The notes: generated by a model from the letters alone, not told the origin. DNA of 64,000 bases from Streptomyces sp. LHD-70 (GCF_031157275.1 NZ_JAVIFW010000008.1:186001-250000), one strand, 5' to 3'; positions 41,811-50,889 are shown, counted from the first letter of the stretch. Made by a program: numbers and translations.

Positions 41811-42018
41811 GCATCGGCCGCGACTTCGGGATCCGGCCCCGGGCATCAGCCGCGCCTTTCGAGGTCCGGCCTCGGCTATCGGCCGAGGTGGGCTCTCCGG
41901 CCTCGGGCGTCAGCCGCGCCTTTCGAGGTCCGGGAGCGGGCATCAGCCGCGACTTTCGAGGTCCGGCCTCGGCATCGGCCGTGCCACGGCTCTCCGCCCC
42001 CGCGCATCAGTCGTGCCG
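41811..42018. repeat. 32-bp tandem array, seven units, at the 80-residue gene stop
   Basis: Units resembling GCATCAGCCGCGCCTTTCGA begin at 41811, 41843, 41875, 41907, 41940, 41972 and 42004 (periods 32, 32, 32, 33, 32, 32). The seventh unit contains the stop codon (42007-42009) of the small gene. The array ends about 65 bp before the glmS start codon. Confidence 0.85.
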
Positions 42019-42249
42019 CGCGATCCGGTCACGGGCCTCGCGCAGCATCTGCAGATACTCCAGCTCCTCGCAGCGCGGCTTGCTGCCCGGCCGGTAGAAG
42101 TCGAGGCAGTCCTGCGGGTCCTCGGCGAGATCCTCGTCGGGCAGGTCGAGGGCCAGCTCGTCCCGGACCTCCGCGGCGAACGCGTCCCGCTCCACCGCGA
42201 GAGACCCGACGGATCTGCGACGGCCGAAGACACGGCTGCGTACGGACAT
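42007..42249 (-). CDS. 80-residue hypothetical acidic protein
   Basis: 80 residues, not recognised. The basic beginning MSVRSRVFGRRRSVGSL is followed by a highly acidic helix (LDLPDEDLAEDPQDCLDFY) and a basic end with two Cys. No membrane segment. GGGGGC precedes the ATG at a suitable distance. Located between coaA (divergent) and glmS (same strand). Its stop codon lies in the last unit of the 32-bp array. Confidence 0.7.
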   Translation of the reverse strand: MSVRSRVFGRRRSVGSLAVERDAFAAEVRDELALDLPDEDLAEDPQDCLDFYRPGSKPRCEELEYLQMLREARDRIARHD

Positions 42250-42406
42250 GACGCCCCCTGGGCCCGAGGGCGCGCGGCTCGCTCGCCCAGAGCCCGGACC
42301 GTACTCCCGCTCACCCCGAGCGGTCTAGACCTTACGGCGGGCTCGGGAGCGGGCACGTGACGCACCCCACCCGCCAACACGTTCATCCAGCCGCAACAAT
42401 GTTGTC

Positions 42407-43408
42407 GTGATCTCTTCGCCGCCCCGAAGCGCCCACCGCAGTGCCCACCGACGCGCAGAGCCGACGCCATATGTCGATCTGACGCGCGCCGAGTGGAGCG
42501 CGCTGCGCGAGAAGACGCCGCTGCCGCTCACCGCCGACGAGGTCGAGCGGCTGCGCGGCCTCGGCGACGTCATCGACCTGGACGAGGTACGCGACGTCTA
42601 TCTGCCGCTCTCCCGCCTCCTGAACCTCTACGTCGGCGCGACGGACAACCTGCGCGGCGCCCTGAACACCTTCCTCGGGGACACCGGCGGCGGCCACGGC
42701 ACCCAGTACGGCACGCCGTTCGTCATAGGCGTCGCCGGTTCCGTGGCCGTCGGCAAGTCCACCGTGGCCCGCCTGCTGCAGGCGCTGCTCGCCCGCTGGC
42801 CCGAGCACCCGCGCGTCGAACTCGTCACCACGGACGGCTTCCTGTGGCCGATGAAGGAGCTCAAGGAGCGCGGCCTCACCGCCCGCAAGGGCTTCCCCGA
42901 GTCGTACGACCGCCGCGCCCTGACCCGCTTCGTCGCCGACATCAAGGCCGGCAAGGACGAGGTCACCGCCCCCGTCTACTCGCACCTGATCTACGACATC
43001 GTGCCCGGCCAGCGCCTCACCGTGCGCCGCCCGGACATCCTGATCGTGGAGGGCCTGAACGTCCTGCAGCCCGCCCTGCCCGGCAAGGACGGCCGCACCC
43101 GCGTCGGCCTCGCGGACTACTTCGACTTCAGCGTGTACGTGGACGCGAAGCCGGAGGACATCGAGCAGTGGTACCTGAACCGCTTCAAGAAGCTGCGCCA
43201 GACCGCGTTCCAGAACCCCGACTCGTACTTCCACCGCCACACCGCGGTCTCCGAGGAGGAGGCCCTCGACTACGCCCGCACGATGTGGCGCACCATCAAC
43301 AAGCCCAACCTGCTGGAGAACGTGGCCCCCACGCGCGGCCGCGCCGACCTCGTCCTGCGCAAGGGCCCCGACCACAAGGTCCAGCGCCTCCGCCTGCGCA
43401 AGCTCTGA
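42407..43408 (+). CDS. coaA: Type I pantothenate kinase
   Basis: 333 residues. Phosphorylates pantothenate, the first step to coenzyme A. Walker A is GVAGSVAVGKSTVARLL near residue 105; the TTDGFLWPMKELKERG region binds pantothenate, and YDIVPGQRL plus ILIVEGLNVLQ are family motifs. The first 22 residues are a basic Ser/His/Arg extension. GTG start. It lies 26 bp before the DUF389 gene and is divergent from the 80-residue gene. Confidence 0.95.
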   Translation: MISSPPRSAHRSAHRRAEPTPYVDLTRAEWSALREKTPLPLTADEVERLRGLGDVIDLDEVRDVYLPLSRLLNLYVGATDNLRGALNTFLGDTGGGHGTQYGTPFVIGVAGSVAVGKSTVARLLQALLARWPEHPRVELVTTDGFLWPMKELKERGLTARKGFPESYDRRALTRFVADIKAGKDEVTAPVYSHLIYDIVPGQRLTVRRPDILIVEGLNVLQPALPGKDGRTRVGLADYFDFSVYVDAKPEDIEQWYLNRFKKLRQTAFQNPDSYFHRHTAVSEEEALDYARTMWRTINKPNLLENVAPTRGRADLVLRKGPDHKVQRLRLRKL

Positions 43409-43434
43409 CCCCGGCCCCACCGTAGGCTGCGGGG

Positions 43435-44379
43435 ATGCTGCATCTGCGCCTGATCACGCCGCCCGACCGCACGGACGACGCGGTCCGCCTGATCGAGGAG
43501 ACCGTCGGCACCGCCCATCTCGCGGTCGTCCCCGGCGCCGCCCGCGACCCGCGGGGCGACCTGGTCCTGTGCGACGTGGCCCGCGAGGCGACCGACCAAC
43601 TCCTCGCCGGACTGCGCTCCCTGGGGCTCGACAAGGACGGCGCGATCTCCCTGGAGAACCTCGACCTGTGCCTGTCGGAGCGCGCCGACCGGGCCGAGGC
43701 GGACGCACCCGGCGAGGGCGCGGACGCGGTGGTCTGGGAGCAGCTCACCGACGCCACGCACGAGGAGTCGACGCTCTCCCTCACGTACGTCGCGTTCCTC
43801 ACCCTCGCCACGATGATCGCGGCCTGCGGTGTGGTCCTCGACAACGCGATCCTGATCGTCGGCGCGATGGCGGTCGGCCCGGAGTTCGGCCCGCTGGCCG
43901 GGATCTGCACGGCCGTGGTGCGACGCGCGCCGCGCCTCGCCCTGCGCTCCCTGATCGCCCTGCTTGTGGGCTTCGCCCTCGCCATGCTGGTGACGGTGGG
44001 GTTCAGCTACTTCATGGACTGGCAAGGGCTGTTCAGCGCCGAGCAGTTGGGGGCCGAGCGGCCCAACACCAACTTCATCTACCGGCCGGACGAGTTCTCG
44101 TTCATCGTGGCCGTCCTCGCGGGCATGGCCGGCACACTCTCGCTGACCTCGGCCAAGTCGGGCGCCCTCGTGGGCGTCGCGATCTCGGTGACGACGGTCC
44201 CGGCGGCGGCGAACGCGGCGGTCGCGTTCAGCTACGACGCGTACGGGCAGGCCTGGCACTCGATCGAGCAACTCCTGCTGAACCTGCTCGGCATCGTCCT
44301 GGCGGGCACGCTCACGCTCCTCGCCCAGAAGTGGTTCTGGGCCGTCCAGCGCGAGCGCACCGCCAAGAGGTCGGCCTAG
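43435..44379 (+). CDS. DUF389 membrane protein
   Basis: 314 residues. N-terminal soluble domain of about 100 residues, with alternating strands and helices (LITPPDRTDDAVRLIEETVG), then 6-7 membrane helices of the DUF389 (TIGR00341) family: YVAFLTLATMIAACGVVLDN, VGAMAVGPEFGPLAGICTAV and SALVGVAIS-like segments. The function of the family is not settled. It follows coaA closely and is probably co-transcribed. Its TAG stop is the first triplet of a 10-bp tandem array. Confidence 0.88.
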   Translation: MLHLRLITPPDRTDDAVRLIEETVGTAHLAVVPGAARDPRGDLVLCDVAREATDQLLAGLRSLGLDKDGAISLENLDLCLSERADRAEADAPGEGADAVVWEQLTDATHEESTLSLTYVAFLTLATMIAACGVVLDNAILIVGAMAVGPEFGPLAGICTAVVRRAPRLALRSLIALLVGFALAMLVTVGFSYFMDWQGLFSAEQLGAERPNTNFIYRPDEFSFIVAVLAGMAGTLSLTSAKSGALVGVAISVTTVPAAANAAVAFSYDAYGQAWHSIEQLLLNLLGIVLAGTLTLLAQKWFWAVQRERTAKRSA

Positions 44380-44496
44380 ATCCGCTTGGCCCCGCTCAGG
44401 CCCACCTAGATCGGCTTAGATCCGCTTGGCCCCGCTCAGGCCCGCCTAGATCCGCTTGGATCCGCTTGGACCCGCTTGGACCCGCCTAGATCCGCT
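44377..44496. repeat. 10-bp tandem array, twelve units, filling a convergent gap
   Basis: Twelve 10-bp units of the TAGATCCGCT / TGGCCCCGCT / CAGGCCCGCC / TGGACCCGCT type run without interruption from the DUF389 stop to the glmM stop. The first three units reappear as units five to seven, showing a higher-order block. Confidence 0.95.
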
Positions 44497-45854
44497 CAGC
44501 CGAGCGAGGACTTCACCGCATCGGCGAGCTGCTCGGCGACCGCCCGGGCCTGCTCGATGTCGGCGGCCTCGACCATCACGCGGACCAGCGGCTCCGTCCC
44601 CGAGGGACGCAGCAACACCCGCCCGGTGGCGCCCAGTTGACGCTCCGCCTCGCCGACCGCGTTGGCCAGCTCGGCCGATGTGGCGACGCGGGACCTGTCC
44701 ACGTCCGGGACGTTGATCAGCACCTGCGGAAGCCGCCGCATGACCCCCACGAGCTCCTTGAGGCTCCGGCCGGTCTGCGCGACCCGGGCCGCCAGCATCA
44801 GGCCGGTCAGCGTGCCGTCGCCGGTCGTCGCGTGGTCGAGGATGATCACGTGCCCGGACTGCTCGCCACCGAGCGCGTAGCCGTTCTCCTTCATCGACTC
44901 CAGGACGTACCGGTCGCCCACGGCGGTCTGGACGAGCGCGACGCCCTCGCTCTCCATCGCCAGCTTGAAGCCCAGGTTGGACATCACCGTCGCCACGACG
45001 GTCTCCTTGCACAGCGCACCCCGCTCCCGCATGGCGAGCGCGAGCACGGCGAGGATCTGGTCGCCGTCCACCTCATCGCCGGTGTGGTCCACGGCGAGGC
45101 AGCGGTCGGCGTCACCGTCGTGCGCGATGCCGAGGTCGGCGCCGTGCTCGACGACGGCGGCGCGCAGCAGCTCCAAGTGGGTCGAGCCGCAGCCGTCGTT
45201 GATGTTCAGGCCGTCCGGCTCGGCGCCGATCGTGACGACCTCGGCACCGGCGCGCGCGAACGCCTCGGGCGAGACCCGCGCGGCCGCGCCGTGCGCCTCG
45301 TCGAGGACGATCTTCAGCCCGTCGAGCCGGTTGGGCAGCACCCCGATGAGATGCGCCACGTACCGGTCGAAGCCCTCGTCGTACACCCTCACGCGACCGA
45401 CGCCCGCGCCCGTGGGCCGCTCCCAGGGGGCGCCGGTGCGGTGCTCCTCGTAGAGGGACTCGATGCGGTCCTCCAGCTCGTCGGCGAGCTTGTGGCCGCC
45501 GCGCGCGAAGAACTTGACGCCGTTGTCCGGCATGGCGTTGTGGCTGGCGGAGAGCATCACGCCGAGGTCCGCACCGAGCACTCCGGTGAGGTACGCGACC
45601 GCCGGGGTCGGCAGCACGCCGACGCGCAGCACGTCCACACCGGCGCTGGCGAGGCCCGCCACCACGGCGGCCTCCAGGAACTCCCCGGACGCACGCGGAT
45701 CACGCCCGACCACAGCCGTCGGCCGATGGCCCTCGAACGTGCCCGCCTCGGCGAGTACGTGGGCCGCCGCCACGGAGAGTCCGAGCGCCAGCTCGGCCGT
45801 CAGATCCGCGTTGGCGACGCCGCGCACGCCGTCCGTGCCGAAGAGTCGTCCCAC
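44496..45854 (-). CDS. glmM: Phosphoglucosamine mutase
   Basis: 452 residues. Converts glucosamine 6-phosphate to glucosamine 1-phosphate for UDP-GlcNAc. The active Ser is in VMLSASHNAMPDNG near residue 105; the metal loop DGDADRCLAVD, the sugar loop GGEQSGHVI and the phosphate loop RPSGTEPLVRV are all present. The GTG start at 45854 (GRLFGTDGVRG follows) has GGAGG 6 nt upstream. The open frame continues further upstream but lacks family sequence. A terminator separates it from rpsI. Confidence 0.97.
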   Translation of the reverse strand: MGRLFGTDGVRGVANADLTAELALGLSVAAAHVLAEAGTFEGHRPTAVVGRDPRASGEFLEAAVVAGLASAGVDVLRVGVLPTPAVAYLTGVLGADLGVMLSASHNAMPDNGVKFFARGGHKLADELEDRIESLYEEHRTGAPWERPTGAGVGRVRVYDEGFDRYVAHLIGVLPNRLDGLKIVLDEAHGAAARVSPEAFARAGAEVVTIGAEPDGLNINDGCGSTHLELLRAAVVEHGADLGIAHDGDADRCLAVDHTGDEVDGDQILAVLALAMRERGALCKETVVATVMSNLGFKLAMESEGVALVQTAVGDRYVLESMKENGYALGGEQSGHVIILDHATTGDGTLTGLMLAARVAQTGRSLKELVGVMRRLPQVLINVPDVDRSRVATSAELANAVGEAERQLGATGRVLLRPSGTEPLVRVMVEAADIEQARAVAEQLADAVKSSLG

Positions 45855-45957
45855 TGGTGTCCTCCGTACTTTCCTGAAGCCTTCGGAACGTATCTGCTGC
45901 TCCGAACATGCACTGTTGAGCGCTTCTGTCGTTATACGCCCAACGCGGTTGATAACA

Positions 45958-45998
45958 CGAACGCCCCGGCAGCACAGAGCGTGCCGCCGGGGCGTTCG
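45958..45998. terminator. Terminator after rpsI
   Basis: Arms CGAACGCCCCGGC (45958-45970) and its complement (45986-45998), with an inner GCAC/GTGC pair, 23 bases past the rpsI stop. Confidence 0.88.
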
Positions 45999-46020
45999 AG
46001 GTGCAGTGTGCAGGCAGCGA

Positions 46021-46542
46021 TTAGCGCTTGCTGTACTGCGGGGCCTTACGGGCCTTCTTGAGACCGGCCTTCTTGCGCTCGACCGCACGGTCGTCACGCT
46101 TGAGGTAACCGGCCTTCTTCAGGGCGCCGCGGTTGTTCTCGACGTCGGCCTCGTTCAGGGCGCGGGCGACACCGAGACGGAGCGCACCGGCCTGACCGGA
46201 GACGCCGCCACCCGAGATACGGGCGATGACGTCGTAACGGCCGTCCAGCTCGAGCACCTTGAAGGGCTCGTTGACTTCCTGCTGGTGGACCTTGTTCGGG
46301 AAGTAGTCCTCGAGCGTGCGCCCGTTGACCTTCCACTTGCCGGTGCCCGGGACGATCCGGACGCGGGCGATGGCGTTCTTGCGACGGCCCAGGCCGGCGG
46401 CCGGCTGCGGGTCGCCGAAGCGCGCGGCGTTGGACTCCGAGGTGTACTCGCCCTCGACGGGCGCGTCCGACTCGGTGGTGTACTGCTCTACGTCGACGAT
46501 CTCGGTCTCTTCGACCGGCGTCTCAACGGTGGTCTCGGCCAC
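46021..46542 (-). CDS. rpsI: 30S ribosomal protein S9
   Basis: 173 residues. S9, whose C-terminal tail (ARKAPQYSKR) reaches the P-site tRNA. The core runs from GRRKNAIARVRIVPG. The first 50 residues form an acidic Glu/Thr-rich extension (VETPVEETEIVDVEQY) usual in actinobacteria. It is 46 bp downstream of rplM in the rplM-rpsI operon. Confidence 0.98.
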   Translation of the reverse strand: MAETTVETPVEETEIVDVEQYTTESDAPVEGEYTSESNAARFGDPQPAAGLGRRKNAIARVRIVPGTGKWKVNGRTLEDYFPNKVHQQEVNEPFKVLELDGRYDVIARISGGGVSGQAGALRLGVARALNEADVENNRGALKKAGYLKRDDRAVERKKAGLKKARKAPQYSKR

Positions 46543-46588
46543 GATTCTCCTCAGATCTTTCTTTACGTCTTAGGGGCTGTGGCCGGAA

Positions 46589-47032
46589 TTACTGCGCGAC
46601 CTGGGTGATCTCGAACGGCACCGGCTGCTGAGCAGCGTGCGGGTGCTGGTCGCCCGAGTAGATCTTCAGCTTCGAGAGCATCTGACGGCCCAGGGAGTTC
46701 TTGGGGATCATGCCCTTGACGGCCTTCTCGACAGCCTTCTCGGGGCTCTTCTCGAGCAGCTCGTCGTAACGGACGGAGCGCAGACCACCCGGGTACCCGG
46801 AGTGGCGGTACGCCATCTTCTGGGTCTTCTTGTTGCCGGACAGGTGGACCTTGTCAGCGTTGATGATGATGACGAAGTCGCCCATGTCCATGTGCGGGGC
46901 GTAGGTCGGCTTGTGCTTGCCCCTCAGGAGGTTCGCTGCCGTAGTCGCCAGACGACCCAGGACGATGTCCTGAGCGTCGATGATGTGCCACTGGCGAGTG
47001 ACATCGCCGGGCTTGGGGCTGTACGTACGCAC
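46589..47032 (-). CDS. rplM: 50S ribosomal protein L13
   Basis: 147 residues, normal length. WHIIDAQDIVLGRLATTAA near the start, HMDMGDFVIIINADKVHLSG and the AVKGMIPKNSLGRQM motif are characteristic. First gene of the rplM-rpsI operon; the promoter is presumably in 47033-47241. Confidence 0.98.
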   Translation of the reverse strand: MRTYSPKPGDVTRQWHIIDAQDIVLGRLATTAANLLRGKHKPTYAPHMDMGDFVIIINADKVHLSGNKKTQKMAYRHSGYPGGLRSVRYDELLEKSPEKAVEKAVKGMIPKNSLGRQMLSKLKIYSGDQHPHAAQQPVPFEITQVAQ

Positions 47033-47241
47033 TTCGTAGCCTTCGCTTCTTCAGTGGATGGGGTCCAGACACACGGCACCCAGGAAGCGATCATGCAGCT
47101 GGGGCTCACAGTGCCGGGGACGCTGCCCGTATGCAAGCCACTGGTAACTGCTCCAGGGAACCTACGTAAGGGCCCAGCGCGTGAGAACGACGAAGCCAAT
47201 ACGTATCAATCCACGAGAGTACCCGTACCGCTTCGCACGGG

Positions 47242-48503
47242 TCAAAACGCGGCTCCGGAGGCCGGCACCGCCGACTCCTCCGCACCGGGCGGATCTGCCG
47301 CATCCACGGTAACCGGACCGCGCCGCGCACAGCACACGGCGACCGTCACGGCCAGGAGGCACAGCGTGACCGCGTCCTTGAAGGCCCGCCGCTCCCCCGC
47401 CTCCAGCCACGGCCACACGAAGCCCGGCACCTGCGGGAGCAGGGCGAGCCAGAACCACGGCGTCCGCGCGGGCGCCCCCTCGACCACGGCCCCGGCGAGC
47501 AGCAGCGGCACGACGACCAGCAGGTAGTGGTCGTACGAGGGCCGCGAGACCAGGAACGCCGACAGCATCACGAGCACCGCGCTCTCCGCGATCCGCCCGG
47601 CCGCCGCCTCTGCCCCTGCCCCTGCCCCTGTCGCGCCCTCACACCTCCACCGCCGCCGGGCGATCCACACCCCCGCGCCCGCCCCCGCGAGCCCGACCGC
47701 CGAGGCGACGGCCTGCGGCACCCCGAGCCGCGGAAGGACGGCCCCGGGCGAAGCCTCGTAGAGCCGTACGAAGGTGTCGTCGCCGCTGAACAGGAACGGC
47801 AGCGTCCGCGTGAAGAAACCCGCCGGGTCCGGCATCGCGAGCGCGGCGAGGCCGGAGGCCACGGCGGGCACGAGCACGGCGAGAGCGAGGCCGCGCCACC
47901 GGCGGGCGAGCACGAAGAGCAGCAGTACGGGCACGAGCAGCGGCTTCACCGCGATCGCGGCGCCGATCACCGCCCGCCCGCCCACCGCCCCCGGTGCGCG
48001 AGCAGCAGCGCGAGCGGCAGGGCCGCGGCCGACACGACCGTCCAGTTGCCGAGCTGTACGAGGTGCCCGAAGGGCGCGAAGCCGAGGGCGAGCCCGCCGA
48101 GCCCGCCCGCCGCGAACCGGCTGCGCCACGCGATCCCGTACAGCCGCAGCGCGCACCCCCAGCCCACGAGCAGCCCGCAGACGACGACGGCCGGCGCGAG
48201 ATACCTCAACACCCCGCCGGGGACCAGGACTTCGGGCACGGCGGCGAGAACGGCACTGGGCAAATAGAGGAAGTGCGGGTCGGCGTAGGGCGATCCGCCG
48301 TCCAGCCAGGTCTCGGCGGCCCGCACGACGATCGCGTTGTCCATCCCCCCGTCGGCGGAGCCGCGCCCGACCCGTACGACCGTCGCGAGCAGAAGAAGGC
48401 CCACCGCACCCCAGGCCTGCCAGGGAGCAGTCCGCCAAAACCACACCAGAACACCAGATTTGACCGCATACATGGAGGTGAGGCTAGGTCGCGAAGACCA
48501 CAT
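47242..48503 (-). pseudogene. GT87-like membrane glycosyltransferase, frameshifted
   Basis: The two halves of one membrane protein lie in different frames. The N-terminal half (from ATG at 48503, MWSSRPSLTSM) runs through GSPYADPHFLYLPSAVL, the acceptor loop typical of DUF2029/GT87 mannosyltransferases, and stops at 47967 after LALLLAHRGRWAGGR. The C-terminal half continues in another frame from AVIGAAIAVKPLLVPVLLLF to the stop at 47242. The join coincides with a (GGGC)3 run at about 47970-47988; adding one GGGC unit or one base would restore a protein of about 420 residues. Either a real inactivation or a sequencing slip. It lies between the plus-strand secreted protein gene and rplM. Confidence 0.8.
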
Positions 48504-48559
48504 CACCCGTGCGTAACGCGCGCTCCCTCCCCTCCGGCTCAACCCTTAGGATGCGGCCC

Positions 48560-49414
48560 ATGAGCTTTGGGCAAGGGGGGCCTCAGTGGGGCCCCGGCGC
48601 ACCGCAGGAACCCCAGTCGCAGGCGCCCGACTGGGCGGCGCTCGCGGAGGCCTCCGAGTCACGCAACCGGCGCAAGAAGTGGCTGATGATCGGCGGTGGC
48701 GCGCTGGCGACGGCCGTGATCGCCGGCATCGTCGCGACCGCCGTCGTCTCCGCCAACGGCAAGAACGAGGCGAAGAACCCCGACGATCTGCCCGCCTCCG
48801 AGGAGATCCCGAACAGCACCTCCTCGGCCGGCCCGACGTTCGCCGAGACCAAACCGCCGCCCCCGCCGGACCCCAAGGAGTTCATCTCCGACGCGAAGAA
48901 GGACAAGGCTCCGCTGTCCACCGACTCGCTGTTCCCCGGCAAGAAGTTCACCAAGGGCAGCGCGGTCTACAAGAAGGGCGCGTCGACCGGCACCAAGAAG
49001 TGCGCGGACGCCACCCAGGGCACGCTCGGCCCGGTCCTGAACGCCAACGACTGCGAGCGCCTGATGCGCGTCACGTACGTGAAGGACGGCGTCGCCGTGA
49101 CCATCGGCGTCGCGGTCTTCGAGAACGACAAGCAGGCCCGCAAGGCCAAGGACGAGGCGGACAAGAAGGGCAACGTCATGTCCCTCCCCGGCAAGGGAGT
49201 CCCGTCCTTCTGCCGTACGTCGACGTGCTTCACGACCATCAACTCCTACGGCCGCTACGGCTACTTCACGACCGCCGGATTCACCAACGGCAAGGCGGTC
49301 ACGGCCAAGGACGAGAAGGTCTTCGCCATCGCCAAGGACCTGCAGGGGCTCGCCTTCCAGCAGATCCACAAGCGCGGCGAGATGCAGGCCTCAGCAGCAG
49401 CCGGCCTCGGCTAG
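48560..49414 (+). CDS. Membrane-anchored hypothetical protein
   Basis: 284 residues, function unknown. The N-terminal 45 residues are cytoplasmic and rich in Gly/Pro/Gln (FGQGGPQWGPGAPQEPQ). One membrane helix (WLMIGGGALATAVIAGIVAT) follows, then a Pro/Thr linker and an outer domain of about 180 residues with four Cys, two in CADATQ and NDCERL and two in SFCRTSTCFTTI, likely disulfide-bonded. Style matches secreted sensor-like proteins of Streptomyces. ATG at 48560; another ATG three codons earlier. Its 3' end overlaps truA by 24 bp. Confidence 0.8.
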   Translation: MSFGQGGPQWGPGAPQEPQSQAPDWAALAEASESRNRRKKWLMIGGGALATAVIAGIVATAVVSANGKNEAKNPDDLPASEEIPNSTSSAGPTFAETKPPPPPDPKEFISDAKKDKAPLSTDSLFPGKKFTKGSAVYKKGASTGTKKCADATQGTLGPVLNANDCERLMRVTYVKDGVAVTIGVAVFENDKQARKAKDEADKKGNVMSLPGKGVPSFCRTSTCFTTINSYGRYGYFTTAGFTNGKAVTAKDEKVFAIAKDLQGLAFQQIHKRGEMQASAAAGLG

Positions 49415-50266
49415 CCCACCGGAACCCCCCGGCAGCGAACGCTTGTTGCGCGCCTCCCGGTTGCGGGCGGCGAGCAACTCGTCGGCGGGGTAACCGACTT
49501 CCTCCAGGGTCAGGCCGTGCGGTCGTACGACGTGCACGGCCGAGTCCCGCACCCGCGCGGCGAGCACCTTGCCCGGCCAGTCGGTGTCCCGGTGGCCGTC
49601 GCCGACGAACAGCAGCGCCCCGATCAGCGAGCGCACCATGTTGTGGCAGAAGGCGTCGGCCCGCACGGTCGCGGTGATGATCCCGTCCTCACCGCGCACC
49701 AGGCTGAGTTCCTGCAGCGCACGAATGGTCGTGGCGCCCTCGCGCTTCTTGCAGTACGCCGCGAAGTCGTGCTCGCCGAGCAGCTGCCGGGCCGCCGCGT
49801 TCATCGCGTCGACGTCCAACTCCCAGTCGTGCCACAGCACATGACTGCGCAGCAGCGGGTCGACGCCGCCGGGGTGGTCGGTGACCCGGTACGCGTACCG
49901 CCGCCAGATCGCCGAGAACCGCGCGTTGAACCCGGCCGGCGCCTCCTGTACCGACCAGATCCGCACGTCGTGCGACAGCCGCCCGGCCAGCCGCCGCAGC
50001 AGCTTCTCCCTGTGCTCGGCCCACAGCTCCTCGGGCAGGTCGACGTGCGCCACCTGCCCGCGCGCGTGCACGCCGGAGTCGGTGCGCCCGGCGACGGTCA
50101 GCTCGAAGGTCTCCGTCGACCGCGTCACCGTACGCAGCGCGGCCTCGATCTCCCCCTGGACGGTCCGCTGCCCCTCGCGCTGCTTGGCCCAGCCGGAGAA
50201 GTCCTTGCCGTCGTACGACAGGTCGAGCCGTACACGTACGAACCCGTCGGCCACTTCATCACTCAC
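49391..50266 (-). CDS. truA: tRNA pseudouridine synthase A
   Basis: 291 residues. Converts U38-U40 of tRNA anticodon arms to pseudouridine. Catalytic Asp in AGRTDSGVHARGQVAH; RRYAYRV and FCHNMVRSLIGALL are family motifs. The C-terminus (LPGGSGGLAEAGCC) overlaps the convergent gene by 24 bp. It is downstream of rplQ, separated by a hairpin. Confidence 0.96.
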   Translation of the reverse strand: MSDEVADGFVRVRLDLSYDGKDFSGWAKQREGQRTVQGEIEAALRTVTRSTETFELTVAGRTDSGVHARGQVAHVDLPEELWAEHREKLLRRLAGRLSHDVRIWSVQEAPAGFNARFSAIWRRYAYRVTDHPGGVDPLLRSHVLWHDWELDVDAMNAAARQLLGEHDFAAYCKKREGATTIRALQELSLVRGEDGIITATVRADAFCHNMVRSLIGALLFVGDGHRDTDWPGKVLAARVRDSAVHVVRPHGLTLEEVGYPADELLAARNREARNKRSLPGGSGGLAEAGCC

Positions 50267-50301
50267 CCAGAACTCCCTTTCTCACCGCTGTGGGAACGAA
50301 A

Positions 50302-50333
50302 AGCGGGCCCACCCGCAAAGGGGTGGACCCGCT
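50302..50333. terminator. Hairpin between rplQ and truA
   Basis: AGCGGGCCCACCC (50302-50314) pairs with GGGTGGACCCGCT (50321-50333) with one mismatch and a short loop. Likely terminator or attenuator at the end of the alpha operon. Confidence 0.8.
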
Positions 50334-50353
50334 CAAGACCCGGAGCCGGAGGC

Positions 50354-50809
50354 TCAGGCCTCCGTGGACTCCGCTGCCGGAGCAGCTTCGGCGTCCTTGG
50401 CGGCACGCTTCGTCGCGGCCTCGGCCTCACCGGTGGCCTCCTGGGCCACGGTCAGGGCCTCCACCAGCTCGATGACGGCCATGGGCGCGTTGTCGCCACG
50501 GCGGTTACCGATCTTGGTGATACGGGTGTAACCACCCGGGCGGTTCTCGTACCGCGGGCCGATCTCGGTGAAGAGCGTGTGCACGATGCTCTTGTCCGTG
50601 ATGGTCTGCAGCACCTGGCGACGGTTGTGGATGTCGCCCTTCTTCGCCTTGGTGATCAGGCGCTCCGCGACCGGACGCAGACGGCGCGCCTTGGCCTCGG
50701 TGGTGGTGATGCGGCCGTGCTCGAAGAGCGACTTGGCGAGGTTCGCCAGCATCGCCTTCTCGTGCGACGCGCTGCCGCCCATACGGGCACCCTTGGCGGG
50801 CTTCGGCAT
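50354..50809 (-). CDS. rplQ: 50S ribosomal protein L17
   Basis: 151 residues. Core L17 from MPKPAKGARMGGSASHEKAM through NRPGGYTRITKIGNRRGDNA; the C-terminal 30 residues form an Ala/Glu-rich extension common in actinobacteria. Last ribosomal gene of the alpha operon, 80 bp after rpoA. Confidence 0.98.
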   Translation of the reverse strand: MPKPAKGARMGGSASHEKAMLANLAKSLFEHGRITTTEAKARRLRPVAERLITKAKKGDIHNRRQVLQTITDKSIVHTLFTEIGPRYENRPGGYTRITKIGNRRGDNAPMAVIELVEALTVAQEATGEAEAATKRAAKDAEAAPAAESTEA

Positions 50810-50889
50810 GGTGTTTCTCCTCAGTGTCTGCCCCGGCCGTATCAGGTACCGGAGTCAGGGCCCCGCAGACGGACGCCTGCGGGCAGCAA

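Noticed and set aside
39902..41811. glmS ribozyme
   Set aside because: No ribozyme-like pseudoknot sequence seen before glmS, only tandem repeats; the class is mainly in Firmicutes.
41811..42018. CRISPR array in the 32-bp repeats
   Set aside because: Units are contiguous with no unique spacers and no cas genes nearby.
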